NCBI GenBank assembly: GCA_963971535.1
Contig: OZ020589.1
Span: forward strand, 86,813,796-86,877,795
Direction of reading: 5' to 3'
DNA length: 64,000 nt
Origin: Notolepis coatsorum
Taxonomy: Eukaryota > Chordata > Actinopteri > Aulopiformes > Paralepididae
Both the position numbers and the translations under genes were made by a program. Below the pieces are notes generated by a model, which was not told the origin of the DNA, ran no database searches, and saw only the letters and a program-made list of their open reading frames with translations. Below, piece by piece: positions 1 to 10,667 of this stretch (position 1 is its first letter; each line of letters opens with the position of its first letter).

Positions 1-357
1 CAATCAAAACTCACCCAGGCGTATGCGTAAAGGTACAGGAACAGCAGCGGGAACGGGGGCAAGAGGCATTACGCTGAGTGAGTGACATCACAATCAAAAC
101 TCACCCAGGCGTATGCGTAAAGGTAAAGGGGCAGCAGCGGGAACGGGGGCAAGGGCACTACGCTGAGTGAGTGACATCACAATCAAAACTCACCCAGGCG
201 TATGCGTAAAGGTACGGGGACAGCAGCGGGAACGGGGGCAAGGGCACTACGCTGGGTGAGTGACATCACAATCAAAACTCACCCAGGCGCATGCGTAATG
301 GTACAGGGACAGCTACGGGAACAAAGGCATCGCCACCGGGGCGGCTGGCTGTCCGAG
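1..357. repeat. 89-90 bp minisatellite (about 4 units)
   Basis: Units beginning CAATCAAAACTCACCCAGGC start at 1, 91, 180 and 269, giving periods of 90, 89 and 89. The first unit may begin outside the window. Units differ by a few substitutions. The period is not a stable multiple of three, so a coding role is unlikely. Confidence 0.93.
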
Positions 358-840
358 CCGAGGGAGAGAGTGCTGGAACAGTGGCGGTGACGAGGGCATC
401 GTCCACCGGGTAGCCGCTGTCGGAGCCGAGGAACAGAGTGCTGGAACAGTGGCGGTGACGAGGGCATCGTCCACCGGGTAGCCGCTGTCGGAGCCGAGGA
501 ACAGAGTGCGCGCCACACCTTGGTGTGCGCGTCGGAACAGGGAGCTGGAACAGTGGCGGTGGCGAGGATGTCGTCCACCGGGTAGCCACTGTCGGAGCCG
601 AGGAACAGAGTGCGCGCCACACCTTGGTGTGCGCGTCGGAACAGGGAGCTGGAACAGTGGCGGTGGCGAGGATGTCGTCCACCGGGTAGCCACTGTCGGA
701 GCCGAGGAACAGAGTGCGCGCCACACCTTGGTGTGCGCGTCGGAACAGGGAGCTGGAACAGTGGCGGTGGCGAGGATGTCGTCCACCGGGTAGCCACTGT
801 CGGAGCCGAGGAACAGAGTGGCGCGCCACACCTTGGTGTG
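355..840. repeat. 68-bp minisatellite that becomes a 104-bp minisatellite
   Basis: Units beginning GAGCCGAGG start at 355, 423 and 491 (period 68), then at 595, 699 and 803 (period 104). The long unit is the short unit plus about 36 bp that includes an inverted repeat (CGCGCCACACC, then GGTGTGCGCG). Neither period keeps one reading frame, so the long open frames across it on both strands are by-products of GC-rich repetition. Confidence 0.93.
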
Positions 841-879
841 CGCGTCGGAACAGAGAGACGCATCGGGGTGCGTCTGCCA

Positions 880-1145
880 GGAGGAGTGTGCCAAGCACGA
901 AGGTCTGGAAGATGCGCGTCAGAGCGCTGGTACGGAGGAGCGTGCCAAGCTCGAAGGTCTGGAAGATGCGCGTCTGTGCGCCGGTACGGAGGAGCGTGCC
1001 AAGCTCGAAGGTCGGGAAGATGCGCGTCAGTGCGCTGGTACGGAGGAGCGTGCCAAGCTCGAAGGTCTGGAAGATGCGCGTTGCGCGCTGGTCTGGAGAG
1101 CGTGCCAAGCTCGAGCGTCCTTGGAAGATGCGCGTTGCGCGCTGT
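880..1145. repeat. 54-bp minisatellite
   Basis: The core CGTGCCAAGC recurs at 941, 995, 1049 and 1101 (periods 54, 54, 52), with degenerate units on both sides. It directly abuts the 104-bp array, so three unrelated tandem families sit side by side. Confidence 0.9.
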
Positions 1146-1661
1146 GGACTGGAGAGCGTCTGCGCTGGTCTGGATGTGCGTCAGGACGACAGCTGCGCGG
1201 GGGGTCTGAAGTGGATGACTGGGATGCCTCCCGTGGAAGTCTAGGGAGCGCAGACCAGTCCCACTCTCAGGCAACGGCGACAGCAGGCGAAGGCTGGAGC
1301 AAACATCTCGACGCCGGAGAATGGAACAGCATAGGCAGACAGAGGATCTCCCGAAAGAGTCTAGATGTTTAGAGAATATGACTCGGCAAGTATACAACAC
1401 GACCCCACGCCAAAACGAGGGGAAGCGCCCTGGTATTTAAAGCCCACAGGGGGACTAATTAGCCTGCCACCACAGGTGCGAGAGATAATAGAATATCAAA
1501 CAGGTGTGGCCACTAAGGGTAAGGAACGAGAGGGTGGGGGCTAGAGAGAGTGAGTAGGGAATTCCTAACAGTAGGCTTAAAGAAGACAGAGAATAGGGAA
1601 TTCCTAACAGTAGGCTTAAAGAAGACAGAGAAAAGGTAGTGAGCAGCGGGCAAAACCTCAC
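1146..1661. other. Non-coding spacer with possible LTR remnant and a 39-bp tandem duplication
   Basis: No gene seen. A 39-bp unit starting AGGGAATTCCTAACAG is duplicated at 1556 and 1595. A TATTTAAAGCCC motif near 1433, followed by a spacer resembling other fish LTRs, could be a decayed LTR, but no paired LTR or target duplication was found. Confidence 0.5.
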
Positions 1662-2596
1662 AGACAGCTGGGTTGAACACAGGGCAGACCAGTTTAGACT
1701 TGTTGAAGAGATGATTAGTCATGGACACTAAGTCACAAACAAAGTTATCTATTAATCAACTGTTTAGTATCAAAAGAGTAAACCATAATATTAGAAATGT
1801 GTAAATTCATATACACGGGAGATACAGTTGGTAAAAGGTTTATTGAAACAGGCCTCTGTACTCATCAAAGTGGCCACACCAAGGAGGGGGGGCCATAAAG
1901 ACCCCCCTTCTGATCACTGAGGGAAGACGACACCACCCCACCCCACCCGGGAACAAGAACCAACCCCCAGAGAAGACGCCGGATTGGACCAACTATATTA
2001 GTAAAATGTGCTATTATTGGCTAGAAATTATAGGATATAAGGGCGAACATAGTGTTATTCTAGAGCCCAGACCACCCCAACCCCAGGGTCTGCGGCTCCC
2101 ACCCCTCCCCGACCAGAGAGACGACTGAGCTGTTTTAATGTAAGTAAGCCGGATGGAACCACGATGTTTGGTTAGAATAGAATGTAAACTTAGCTTAGAA
2201 ACCAGGCTTACTTATATACAAAAAGGGCTTACAGTATGGTCAATGTATGTTCAAATTATGTTAACGAGTGACTGTTTTATGTACATGTTGGGGTTTGAGA
2301 TGCAAACCTTGTTGATTCCTGTACACAGCAGCCATGTTAATGTTTTCTGATAATCCTTGTATGTGAAAGGCAACCTTTTATTCACTCTTGGCCCTGGCTC
2401 AAATAAATCAGTTGAGTTGAACTACAGTTCTGGTTGTCTGGCGTACACGTTTATTCTTCATCTGCTTAAGTCAGATGAAGAGACCAACAATTCTATCACG
2501 TATGATCCCTTTCTCCTCCTTCCAGATAAGCAATCCCATTGTACTGTACTACAATAACCTTAGATTATTGTAGGATTCTGTAGAAATATACTACAG
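1662..2596 (+). repeat. LTR-like dispersed repeat, copy 1
   Basis: Matches 34623-35644 over most of its length, from AGACAGCTGGGTTGAAC to TACTACAG, with indels. It has an LTR-like order: a TTGGCTA box and a GGATATAAGG TATA-like box near 2020-2040, then an AATAAA signal near 2402. Read as a solo LTR or decayed LTR, plus strand. Exact ends and a target duplication are not resolved, so another kind of repeat is possible. Confidence 0.55.
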
Positions 2597-2696
2597 AGGA
2601 ACCATACTACTACTGGATAATTGATAGGTAGTTAACTGAAGGGTTGTCCCAACTTGTTAAAACATTGAAATTTTGGAATTGTAATATAGTATATGT

Positions 2697-3110
2697 TTTC
2701 ATTTTATATTTGCTGGCTTCCCACAATAGCTGAATTTGCAGAGCTAGTGAGCACAAATTATGTTTCTGTGGTGTTTTCTATAATCTTTGCTATCGTCAGT
2801 TTACTCCAAGATCGGCACACATGTGCTTCAAAGTCCCCTAGCGACAATTTAGCTTTTGCAACGAGACCATTAAAGACATTTAAGACAATGGTAGAAGAGT
2901 GTAGTTCTGTTCAGTTTGGAGTTCAGTTTATAGCTAACCTTATCATAGGGACTTCGAAGCACTACAACTGCATGCTGGTCTTGGAATAAACTGATGATAG
3001 CAAAGATTAAATGGAATAGGTGCTAGCTAGCTAATATTTGCTTTAGTTTTCTCTATCGGTTTGCTCGTTAGCTCTGCAAATTAAGCTATCGTGGGGGGGT
3101 GAAAGCGGAC
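2697..3110. repeat. Long imperfect palindrome, possible MITE
   Basis: The left arm (about 2714-2805, including AGCTGAATTTGCAGAGCTA) pairs with the right arm (about 2995-3100, including TAGCTCTGCAAATTAAGCTA). The loop also pairs partly: GTGCTTCAAAGTCCCC against GGGACTTCGAAGCAC. The 98-codon open frame on the plus strand lies across both arms and is not believed. Confidence 0.65.
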
Positions 3111-5099
3111 GTTTTAATGTCAAAAAACACTTTATTTATTGCATTCTGGTGATTTTCTTTTGCACTTTGTGATGGATTCAATTAACTGCTATTATAAAGC
3201 GCAACGCCACTGAAGGCCACACCAAAGCAAAGCACACAGACAACTTTTTAGGGATTCTGTGACAACCACATTATGACAACAACCTTGTCTTTAAACATGA
3301 CACTACCATCATCAAGCGATTCAACACAACAGCATTGCAAACATCACTCACCAAAGCTGTGGGCTCACTTTGGGAACAAGGTCCTGTAGCTCCTGAATTA
3401 GCTGGCCCCCATGGTATTGCGAGTAAACGTTTTTATCCTCTTAGGTCTACTGGCCTATTTAGTAAATCCCTGAACATGAACTTGCATCGGTTTGTGATAG
3501 ATTATTAGTTACTGGGTATTTCAAAGTACCTCATATTTGGTACCATTTTGAAGCTAACCAATAGGGCTTTCCAATGATATAAAATATGTGTATAATTATC
3601 ATCATAATTTGTATTATTATGATTCATATGTAGTTGCACTTGAACTTGTTGAAATTAAACTTGGAAGATAAGAATTAATTTTCAGGCACTTTCCTTACTT
3701 GTTTGAAATGTATCTGTATGGAATGGAATGTAGACAATCTTGTTGGCAATATAGAACAGCTGACAGATTAGAAATAGCATCTATTGTTCAAAAGTTATGA
3801 ATTAATTAATGAAACTAGATTAGATAAAAAAAAATTAAAAAATATTTTTTTTTACATATTATGATGGTAATTATAAAACGTTCATGTGTGTGTTAAAATG
3901 TTTCTTCAAACTTACCCCATTCTCTTCCTAGAGCCTTGTCTTCCTCCATACTCTCTGCCGCTCTAGAACCATCTTTCCTGGGTAGGGAAGTAGCGTGAAG
4001 TCTCTGGCTCTCAGCTTGATGTTCTTAGCCAACGCTAGCATGGGAGCTAGCGTCCAGCAGCTAGGCCTTGGAGACACTCATCGTCAATTCTAGGTTGATA
4101 AAATGAAATATGTTATATATACGAATATGACCCACTAATGAATACACTAAATACAGCAATGTGGCTATTTGAAAACACTGCATTTGCGAAATAAATACAT
4201 CAATTGTATTCACGTTAGTCAAGCGTTAGCCCGCAGCTAGCGCCAACGTTACCGCAACACAAAGCACGGCATCCTGGGTGATTATTTTAGTTCACATCGG
4301 TACTTTTGAAACAAGCTTTTTGAGTGGAAAATATTACCAGAATCTCTGGAAAAACATCTCACAAACACTATAGATGGTCATAGTGTGCAGCCTCCCGGCG
4401 CGAGGGGTGTTTTTTAGCCTGAACTCAAGGCGGCAGCAGGCCGCATAAGATGGGGCTTGCTGCCGACGCCACTGTATCTCTGGTAACGCCGTCCTGTGAG
4501 AGAGACGGATGTTGTCTGCCCCTTTTTTCTTTGGGCTAAAGAAGAGGCAGTCGGCTGTCTGAAGTGATCAGGCCTGCATCGCTATTCCTCACGTTACACA
4601 GCTTCAGTAGTAGCCGTTAGCTAACAGTGGGCCCGTGAGAGCTAACCGTTAGCTTGCTGCTGCGTTAGCCGGTGGCTATCGGTAGGCCGGTAGGAGCTAG
4701 CTGTAAGCCGGTAGCTGTAAAATATTATAAATAAATAACAATGTTTTTGTTTAACAAAACGTGTGTTTACTTCACTGTATTTTGGGGGTTACGACGTGTG
4801 CTATGTGAACCCACAGCTACAAATGCTGGGGGCGCTTTCTTGCTTGGAGTTTGTGCAGTTTTCTCTGAAAATTTGCGTTGGTTGCTATTGTGTATAACTG
4901 GGCAAGGCCTGTAGTTCTAACACTTAGCCAAGGCTTATGTCCTTCTCTCTACTTAAGACAGCGTTCTTTCTTTCTTACGTGAGTAAAAGTGAACTTGGGA
5001 TTTATTGTATGATGAGAGTTGTGTGTGTTTTCATGTAATACGTTTAGGTAAACGGGGGGGGGGGGGATTTCCCTGTTTCCCACGCCAAATTAGTAGGTG
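3111..5099. other. Unassigned, with possible minus-strand promoter and first exon
   Basis: No confident gene. 3910-4700 is richer in CpG and in GCTAGC/GTTAGC motifs than its surroundings. On the minus strand a short frame starts at ATG 3949-3947 and runs 11 codons to a good splice donor (TGGG|GTAAGT, junction at 3916/3915). This could be a 5' exon, but no homolog is recognised and no downstream exon can be seen. A run of 12 G lies near 5055. Confidence 0.3.
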
Positions 5100-5275
5100 G
5101 GACACGGGATTCCCCCGGCCATTTGAAGACGTTACAGGCGCGTTTTCTTATTGGCCAAGAGACATGTCCGTGAGTTACAGGGCCTGTGCTACATCATTGT
5201 AAAGGAGGGGATGCAATGCAGTCGAGACTATTGGTTCTTCTGCTTTGCTCCCTACCAGTAGTGTATATTGTGGCC
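5100..5275. repeat. Partial extra copy of the duplicated segment, left half
   Basis: Matches 10553-10725 (shared GACATGTCCGTGAGTTACAG and AGTAGTGTATATTG). It is separated from its right half (10211-10550) by the gypsy insertion, so it documents the gypsy target site. Confidence 0.75.
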
Positions 5276-6145
5276 TGTCACATAGCAATGTCACAAGACA
5301 ATATAGAATAAGCTGGAACGGGCTGTATGTGAAAACCAGCCCGTCCAGTAGTGCTTTTAAAGCACCGGTCCCAGGCAGGTAAAGAAAATAACACAAGGCG
5401 TTGTTCCAAATAGTAAATGATATTTTATTATAGCGGGAATTTAAACCCACTGTTTCCAAATAGTAAATGATATTTATTATCGTGGGGATTGAAACCCACA
5501 GCACAAACACAAAGGGGAAAGGTAACGGGAGAACAAACAGGCAATATCTAAATACCACCAAACAACACTAAGCAAAATATAATGTAAACACTGGGAACCA
5601 CCCAGCCATAGAGCACTTACAGTATAAGGGAATACTAATTATATATATATATAATACAATATGATATAATATAATATACAGTGTTCTACTTAGCACCAGA
5701 GCAACACAAATAGATATATATATATACTCACTTCCAAGCAGGAAGGCAAATGGCTCTAAGGCCCACAACAATATTATATATATCCTGCTACTGGAGTCCA
5801 CACACAGTGGCAAACATAAGCACAAGGTAAGTCCACACACAGTGGTCAATCAATGGCAACCTCACGAAACTCTGATCAGAACTGACAGAGTGAGGCGCCC
5901 CGATGTTGTGTCATCTCCACTCTATTAACCACCCATCTCCCCTGCATGTTCCAAGGTGCACCAATCAGATGCAACCAATCCAATCAGGGAGATGAGTGGC
6001 ATCTGTGAATAGAAACAGAAATTAGGAGATGACACAACACCACACATAACAGACAACACAATAAATATACTAACCTGATGTTCAGATGGTGTCATAAATA
6101 CAGGAATAATGATAATGCCCAACCCACGTACCCAAGTACGTCACA
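5276..6145 (-). repeat. Gypsy 3' LTR
   Basis: On the minus strand it runs TGTGACGTACTTGGG to GCTATGTGACA, 870 bp, with TG...CA ends. It includes several TA-rich runs near 5640-5730. Confidence 0.93.
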
Positions 6146-6156
6146 CCTCCCCCCAT
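6146..6156 (-). other. Polypurine tract
   Basis: On the minus strand ATGGGGGGAGG lies directly before the 3' LTR (TGTGACG). This is the expected plus-strand priming site and it fixes the element orientation. Confidence 0.85.
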
Positions 6157-6406
6157 AAGAGCGAACCTGTAGGGTGAGCAAAACATTATTACTTATTACC
6201 CAACATGAGGTTAGTACACCCACTAGGGAGAACAGAAACAACAACAAAAAATTCTCCTCCCACAATCAATGCACGTATGCAAAAATAGACGCGCAGTGAC
6301 GTCATTGAAAACTGCAGGTAGCACACACCGGCTACCGAATGCAAACCGGTCTCAAAATGTGGTGAGATCTAACTCACAAATAACCATGTCAAATGCACAT
6401 GGTCAG

Positions 6407-7128
6407 CTACACACCCAGCCTCCACCGCTTTAGAGCTCGCTGTAGAGTTTTATTGCTCGGGCGACCCTGCTTGACGAATGTAACTTCAGGTGGTAGTGAT
6501 ATTGATACGTCTTCCATCTCTCCAATAGATAGATTAGACGGTTCAGGAATTACCAGCTTCCCCTGAACGCTACACACAGCAACCCCCATCATCTCTCCAA
6601 TAGATGGTCCGGGAATTACCAGCTCCCCCTGAACGCTACATACAGCAACCTCCCCCATCACTCCAACAGATGGCCCCCTGTCCCCGGCGAGAGCCTCGCC
6701 ACCGACAGATTCACTCAATGCCAAAACTTGAGTTCGCTCCCCGTCCTGTGCCTTGGTGACAACACAAGCAGAAAACACATTGGGGTGATTATCAATCAAT
6801 TCATCACAACACAAGTCAGTCAATGGAGCCTTTCCAACCTCCACTACAGGGATCACACTCTCCCCAGCGAACTTGTTTTCCACGACAAAATCAACCCCCA
6901 CATCTTTTGGTTTCTTGGCTGACTTTCTTTTGTCCTGTCGCTTCCTCAGCGTACGACATCCTTTTACCACATGGCCTGTCTCTTTACAATAATTGCACAC
7001 CACCGGTCTCCTAGACGGCGGCGAGCGTGGCTGGATTGCCCATGACTCAATCAACGCATCGCACAGAACTTTCCCCCCAGCTATATCATTCCCCATGATA
7101 AAATCAATCCCGGCTACCGGAAAAGAGG
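6407..7128 (-). pseudogene. Gypsy protease C-terminus and linker fragment with second zinc knuckle
   Basis: The start of this frame (GNDIAGGKV) is the conserved C-terminal segment of gypsy-type proteases. It is in a different frame from the upstream Gag-protease, so a frameshift lies near 7104-7130. A second CCHC knuckle (CNYCKETGHVVKGC) follows within about 50 residues, which is out of place and suggests that Gag sequence was rearranged or duplicated. The stretch VFSACVVTKAQ resembles the protease-RT linker of fish gypsy elements. The protein then stops with no RT. A repeated segment (CSVQGELVIP, CSVQGKLVIP) shows local duplication. Not expected to be functional. Confidence 0.65.
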
Positions 7129-8780
7129 AACGAACCGCCTGTGACTAGCTTTGACCGCACATGTATCATATGTAACGGAGCGGGCGCGTAGCCCATCTCT
7201 ATCCCGCACACAATAGCACTTGTATTACAAGACGACTCCACACCTAACGGCAATACATCCGCCAGCATAAAGGACTGTGAACCACCTGTATCACGAAGGA
7301 TCCTCACCTCGCGCTGGTCACAGACCTTACCCGACAGTGACACAAAACCAGAAGATATAAAAGGATCAAAACAACTGTCTGGTTTCTCCCGCCCAGGGCG
7401 TGAGACAGTGCTAATCAACCCCACCACCTTTGGTTCCTGAGCTGGCCTGTCAGTATTTTGCCGATCGCGCACAAATGCATAACAGTCCGCCACCAAATGA
7501 CCCGGCTTCCTACAATAATTACAATGTCTCTTTTCAGACGGAGGCGAGCGCGGCCGATACGCACGCTCGCCATTTCCCCGAAATGGTATTTCCCGAGAGG
7601 GAAACGCACCGTTTTTAACACACTCAGTATCGTTACGCACCGAAGCATGTTTGTGCGTCAACGCCAATTCATCCGCCAAAACAGCAGCGTCTTGGAGAGT
7701 AGACACTTTCTGTTCATTCAGATACAGTTCGGTTCGTTCGGGCATACAGAGCTTAAATTGTTCCATGAGTACTAACTCGCTCATGGCTGCAAGATCCTGC
7801 ACCTTACTCGCCGCGCACCATCGTTCAAAAAGATTCCTCTGTTCACGGGACAAATCTGTATTTGTTTGAGAAGGGGATTTTCTGAGCGAGCGAAAACGCT
7901 GTCTATATGCTTCTGGAACCAACTCATACACACGTAAAACAGCATTCTTCACCCGCTCATAACTTTGACTGTCTGCCATAGTTAATGACGCTACCGCTGC
8001 ACTGGCTTTGTCAGTGAGCCTGGTCTGAAGTAAAATTACCCACATCTCCACCGGCCAATGCAGAGCCTGTGCAATACGCTCAAAAGCAGAAAAATAAGCC
8101 TCTACTTCTGATTCTCGGAACATGGGTACCAGATTAACGTGCTGGCCGATATTAAAGTGAGCCGGGGAAACCCCAGCAGGAGAGGAGGTAGCACTACCAC
8201 CACCAGCTTCCAACCGCATTCTCTCTATTGTCAGTTGAAGTTCCCTGTCTTTCTCTCTCTCCTTTTCTCGCTCTTCCCTGTCTTTCTCCCTCTCCTCTCT
8301 GTCTCGTACAGCTGCTCTGTCCTCTCTGTCTCTCTCTCTCTCTTCCCTGTCTCGCTCCTCCCTGCGCAAAAGAGCTCTCTCCTCCATCTGGAGATGGGCA
8401 AAACGCAGACTAGAGCGCGTATGGCCAGAAGACGTGGATCCTTTATCAGAATCGCCCGCGCCCTCACTTTCAGCTCTGGGCGTACTACCATTCTTCCTAA
8501 TAGCACCACCCTCTGGGTCAAGATCACGCAAGGGAGATTTATCGCCAGTGTTTTTAACCTCCTGGTCACTATGACTCACTACTCCCCGAGCCGCGCTGAA
8601 CACCTGTTGCTCTAACCCCGCTAGTACAGCCGCTTTCATATCAGCCTTGGACTGGGAACTTTGCACCGCAATATTATAATGCTTAGCAATAAGGCCTAAT
8701 TCCGTCTTAGTGCAACCTTCCACCTGATCCTCTGTTGGATCTGCCACAAAGACTTCAAAAACAAACGCCGCCGCCGCCAT
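7104..8780 (-). CDS. gag: Gypsy Gag-protease polyprotein with SCAN-like capsid
   Basis: The start is placed at the Met at 8780 (MAAAAFVFEVF), which avoids the upstream AT-rich extension; the frame is open from 8843. In order, numbered from the upstream open-frame start: an N-terminal DNA-binding-like segment (about 22-85); a highly charged RE/RD coiled coil (about 155-210); a SCAN-like capsid C-domain (about 240-400) with the typical spacing of SCAN-related Gags; a CCHC knuckle CNYCRKPGHLVADC (441-454); and a retroviral-type protease whose active site reads DTG (518-520). The frame ends before the protease is finished, and the rest lies in another frame. Gag would form the particle and bind RNA. 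The SCAN domain of vertebrate zinc-finger proteins is known to descend from Gags of this gypsy lineage. Confidence 0.82.
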   Translation of the reverse strand: MAAAAFVFEVFVADPTEDQVEGCTKTELGLIAKHYNIAVQSSQSKADMKAAVLAGLEQQVFSAARGVVSHSDQEVKNTGDKSPLRDLDPEGGAIRKNGSTPRAESEGAGDSDKGSTSSGHTRSSLRFAHLQMEERALLRREERDREERERDREDRAAVRDREEREKDREEREKEREKDRELQLTIERMRLEAGGGSATSSPAGVSPAHFNIGQHVNLVPMFRESEVEAYFSAFERIAQALHWPVEMWVILLQTRLTDKASAAVASLTMADSQSYERVKNAVLRVYELVPEAYRQRFRSLRKSPSQTNTDLSREQRNLFERWCAASKVQDLAAMSELVLMEQFKLCMPERTELYLNEQKVSTLQDAAVLADELALTHKHASVRNDTECVKNGAFPSREIPFRGNGERAYRPRSPPSEKRHCNYCRKPGHLVADCYAFVRDRQNTDRPAQEPKVVGLISTVSRPGREKPDSCFDPFISSGFVSLSGKVCDQREVRILRDTGGSQSFMLADVLPLGVESSCNTSAIVCGIEMGYAPAPLHMIHVRSKLVTGGSFLFSGSRD

Positions 8781-9264
8781 AATATGTCGTTCTGCGTGAC
8801 TTCGATACACCAAAGAAAATATATATATATATAACGTCCTCACTTAGTTAACCATGACCGTGCGCAATAATAATAGACACATTCTGCTGTTATACCTCTT
8901 AACCAAAACAATCCAACTGACCACATCTACCAAATGAAAACAATAACAAATGTTCCTAACCACTCAATTAGGAGTCACCTGTGTCACTCTAGCCTATCCC
9001 AGCTAAACTACTCCACTACCTGGATGAAAAGGCTACACATATCTTCAGTCGCTTACCGATTTCATTGCGCACTCCACCGGAATCACGACTCGTGCCCCCC
9101 ACCCTCTAGCCAAGCAGGTGACCCCCCCAGTTACCTATGTGGTAGAAAAAAGAGATCTGGTTAAGAGCATACACGAATGGTTAATTATTATATAAAACAC
9201 AGCATGGATACATAAATACTAATAAACAACAACGCCACTTTACCTGATACCATCAGCCCCTATG

Positions 9265-9337
9265 TCAAACGTACACAGCAGACCGGCATTGAGCCCCCCA
9301 TGTCACAAGGACATGAAAGACCGGAAATGAGCCCCCA
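9265..9337 (-). other. Primer-binding site (tRNA-Pro-like), duplicated
   Basis: On the minus strand, TGGGGGCTC directly follows the 5' LTR end (9337 downward), the start of the standard proline-tRNA site; the following bases (ATTTCCGG) only partly match. A second copy, TGGGGGGCTC, lies at about 9302-9293, also after a TTGTGACA end, so the LTR/PBS junction is locally duplicated. Confidence 0.7.
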
Positions 9338-10205
9338 TGTCACATAGCAATGTCACAAGACAATATAGAATAAGCTGGAACGGGCTGTATGTGAAAACCA
9401 GCCCGTCCAGTAGTGCTTTTAAAGCACCGGTCCCAGGCAGGTAAAGAAAATAACACAAGGCGTTGTTCCAAATAGTAAATGATATTTTATTATAGCGGGA
9501 ATTTAAACCCACTGTTTCCAAATAGTAAATTATATTTATTATCGTGGGGATTGAAACCCACAGCACAAACACAAAGGGGAAAGGTAACGGGAGAACAAAC
9601 AGGCAATATCTAAATACCACCAAACAACACTAAGCAAAATATAATGTAAACACTGGGAACCACCCAGCCATAGAGCACTTACAGTATAAGGGAATACTAA
9701 TTATATATATATATAATACAATATGATATAATATAATATACAGTGTTCTACTTAGCACCAGAGCAACACAAATAGATATATATATACTCACTTCCAAGCA
9801 GGAAGGCAAATGGCTCTAAGGCCCACAACAATATTATATATATCCTGCTACTGGAGTCCACACACAGTGGCAAACATAAGCACAAGGTAAGTCCACACAC
9901 AGTGGTCAATCAATGGCAACCTCACGAAACTCTGATCAGAACTGACAGAGTGAGGCGCCCCGATGTTGTGTCATCTCCACTCTATTAACCACCCATCTCC
10001 CCTGCATGTTCCAAGGTGCACCAATCAGATGCAACCAATCCAATCAGGGAGATGAGTGGCATCTGTGAATAGAAACAGAAATTAGGAGATGACACAACAC
10101 CACACATAACAGACAACACAATAAATATACTAACCTGATGTTCAGATGGTGTCATAAATACAGGAATAATGATAATGCCCAACCCACGTACCCAAGTACG
10201 TCACA
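9338..10205 (-). repeat. Gypsy 5' LTR
   Basis: 868 bp, the partner of 5276-6145, with the same TG...CA ends. It differs by eye at one base (AAATTATATT against AAATGATATT) and by one TA step. Confidence 0.93.
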
Positions 10206-10210
10206 TGGCC

Positions 10211-10400
10211 GTTTTGAGTTTTCAGAGCCTCCTCAAGGAGTTTCAGAGCCTCCTCAGAGGGTGTCAGAGCCTCCTCCTCAGAGAGTTTCAGAGCCTCCGC
10301 CGTAGAGAGTTTCAGAGCCTCCTCCTCAGGGAGTTTCAGAGCCTCATCAGAGAGTTTCAGAGCCTCCCTCTTAGTGAGAGAGCTTCCTCAGAGGAGCCTT
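10211..10400. repeat. 18-21 bp minisatellite
   Basis: About nine units of the type GAGTTTCAGAGCCTCCTC. It lies only in the partial extra copy of the duplicated segment, so it arose there after duplication. Confidence 0.85.
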
Positions 10401-10667
10401 CTCCTCAGAGAGTCTTAGTCTACTTAGTCCAATTGTTACATGAACCTTTTTCAATTGTTTTACTCACGTTGAGGTCTCTCTGGGAAAACCGCTGTCTTCC
10501 CCTCTTACATAAAGAGCAGAATTGACGTGGTTTTTATTCCCAGGCTCGAGAGGCCATTGAAGACGTCACGAGCATGCTTTTCTTATTGGCCAAGGAGACA
10601 TGTCCGTGAGTTACAGGGCCTGTGCTACAGACCGCTGTCATTGTAAAGGATGGATGATGCGATGCAG
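10401..10667. repeat. Partial extra copy of the duplicated segment, right half
   Basis: CATGAACCTTTTTCAATTG to TAAAGAGCAGAATTGACG at about 10440-10525 recurs at about 10745-10835, a tandem duplication of roughly 300 bp at the left edge of the large duplication. Confidence 0.8.

Larger units (their letters stand above)
5276..10205 (-). mobile_element. Ty3/gypsy-type LTR retrotransposon with SCAN-like Gag, internally deleted
   Basis: A complete 4.93-kb insertion with two LTRs (870 and 868 bp), a 5-bp target duplication TGGCC (5271-5275 and 10206-10210), a G-rich polypurine tract and a proline-tRNA-like primer site. The interior (3.2 kb) encodes Gag and protease pieces only. Reverse transcriptase, RNase H and integrase are absent, so it depends on another element for movement. 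By eye the LTRs differ by about one substitution and one TA-repeat step, so it is young. It sits inside another repeat (5100-5275 joined to 10211-10550). Confidence 0.93.

Noticed and set aside
1-840. CRISPR-like array, because of regular repeats
   Set aside because: Units are contiguous with no unique spacers, and the window is from a vertebrate.
272-1400. Long open frames on both strands across the first 1.4 kb
   Set aside because: They follow tandem arrays with periods 68, 90 and 104 that shift frame from unit to unit. No domain, and strong repeat-driven composition.
2693-2989. 98-codon plus-strand frame with hydrophobic start
   Set aside because: It lies across the arms of a palindromic repeat and has no recognisable domain.
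8139-8615. Plus-strand frame of 158 codons with Leu/Ser/Pro runs
   Set aside because: It is the antisense of the charged coiled coil of the gypsy Gag.
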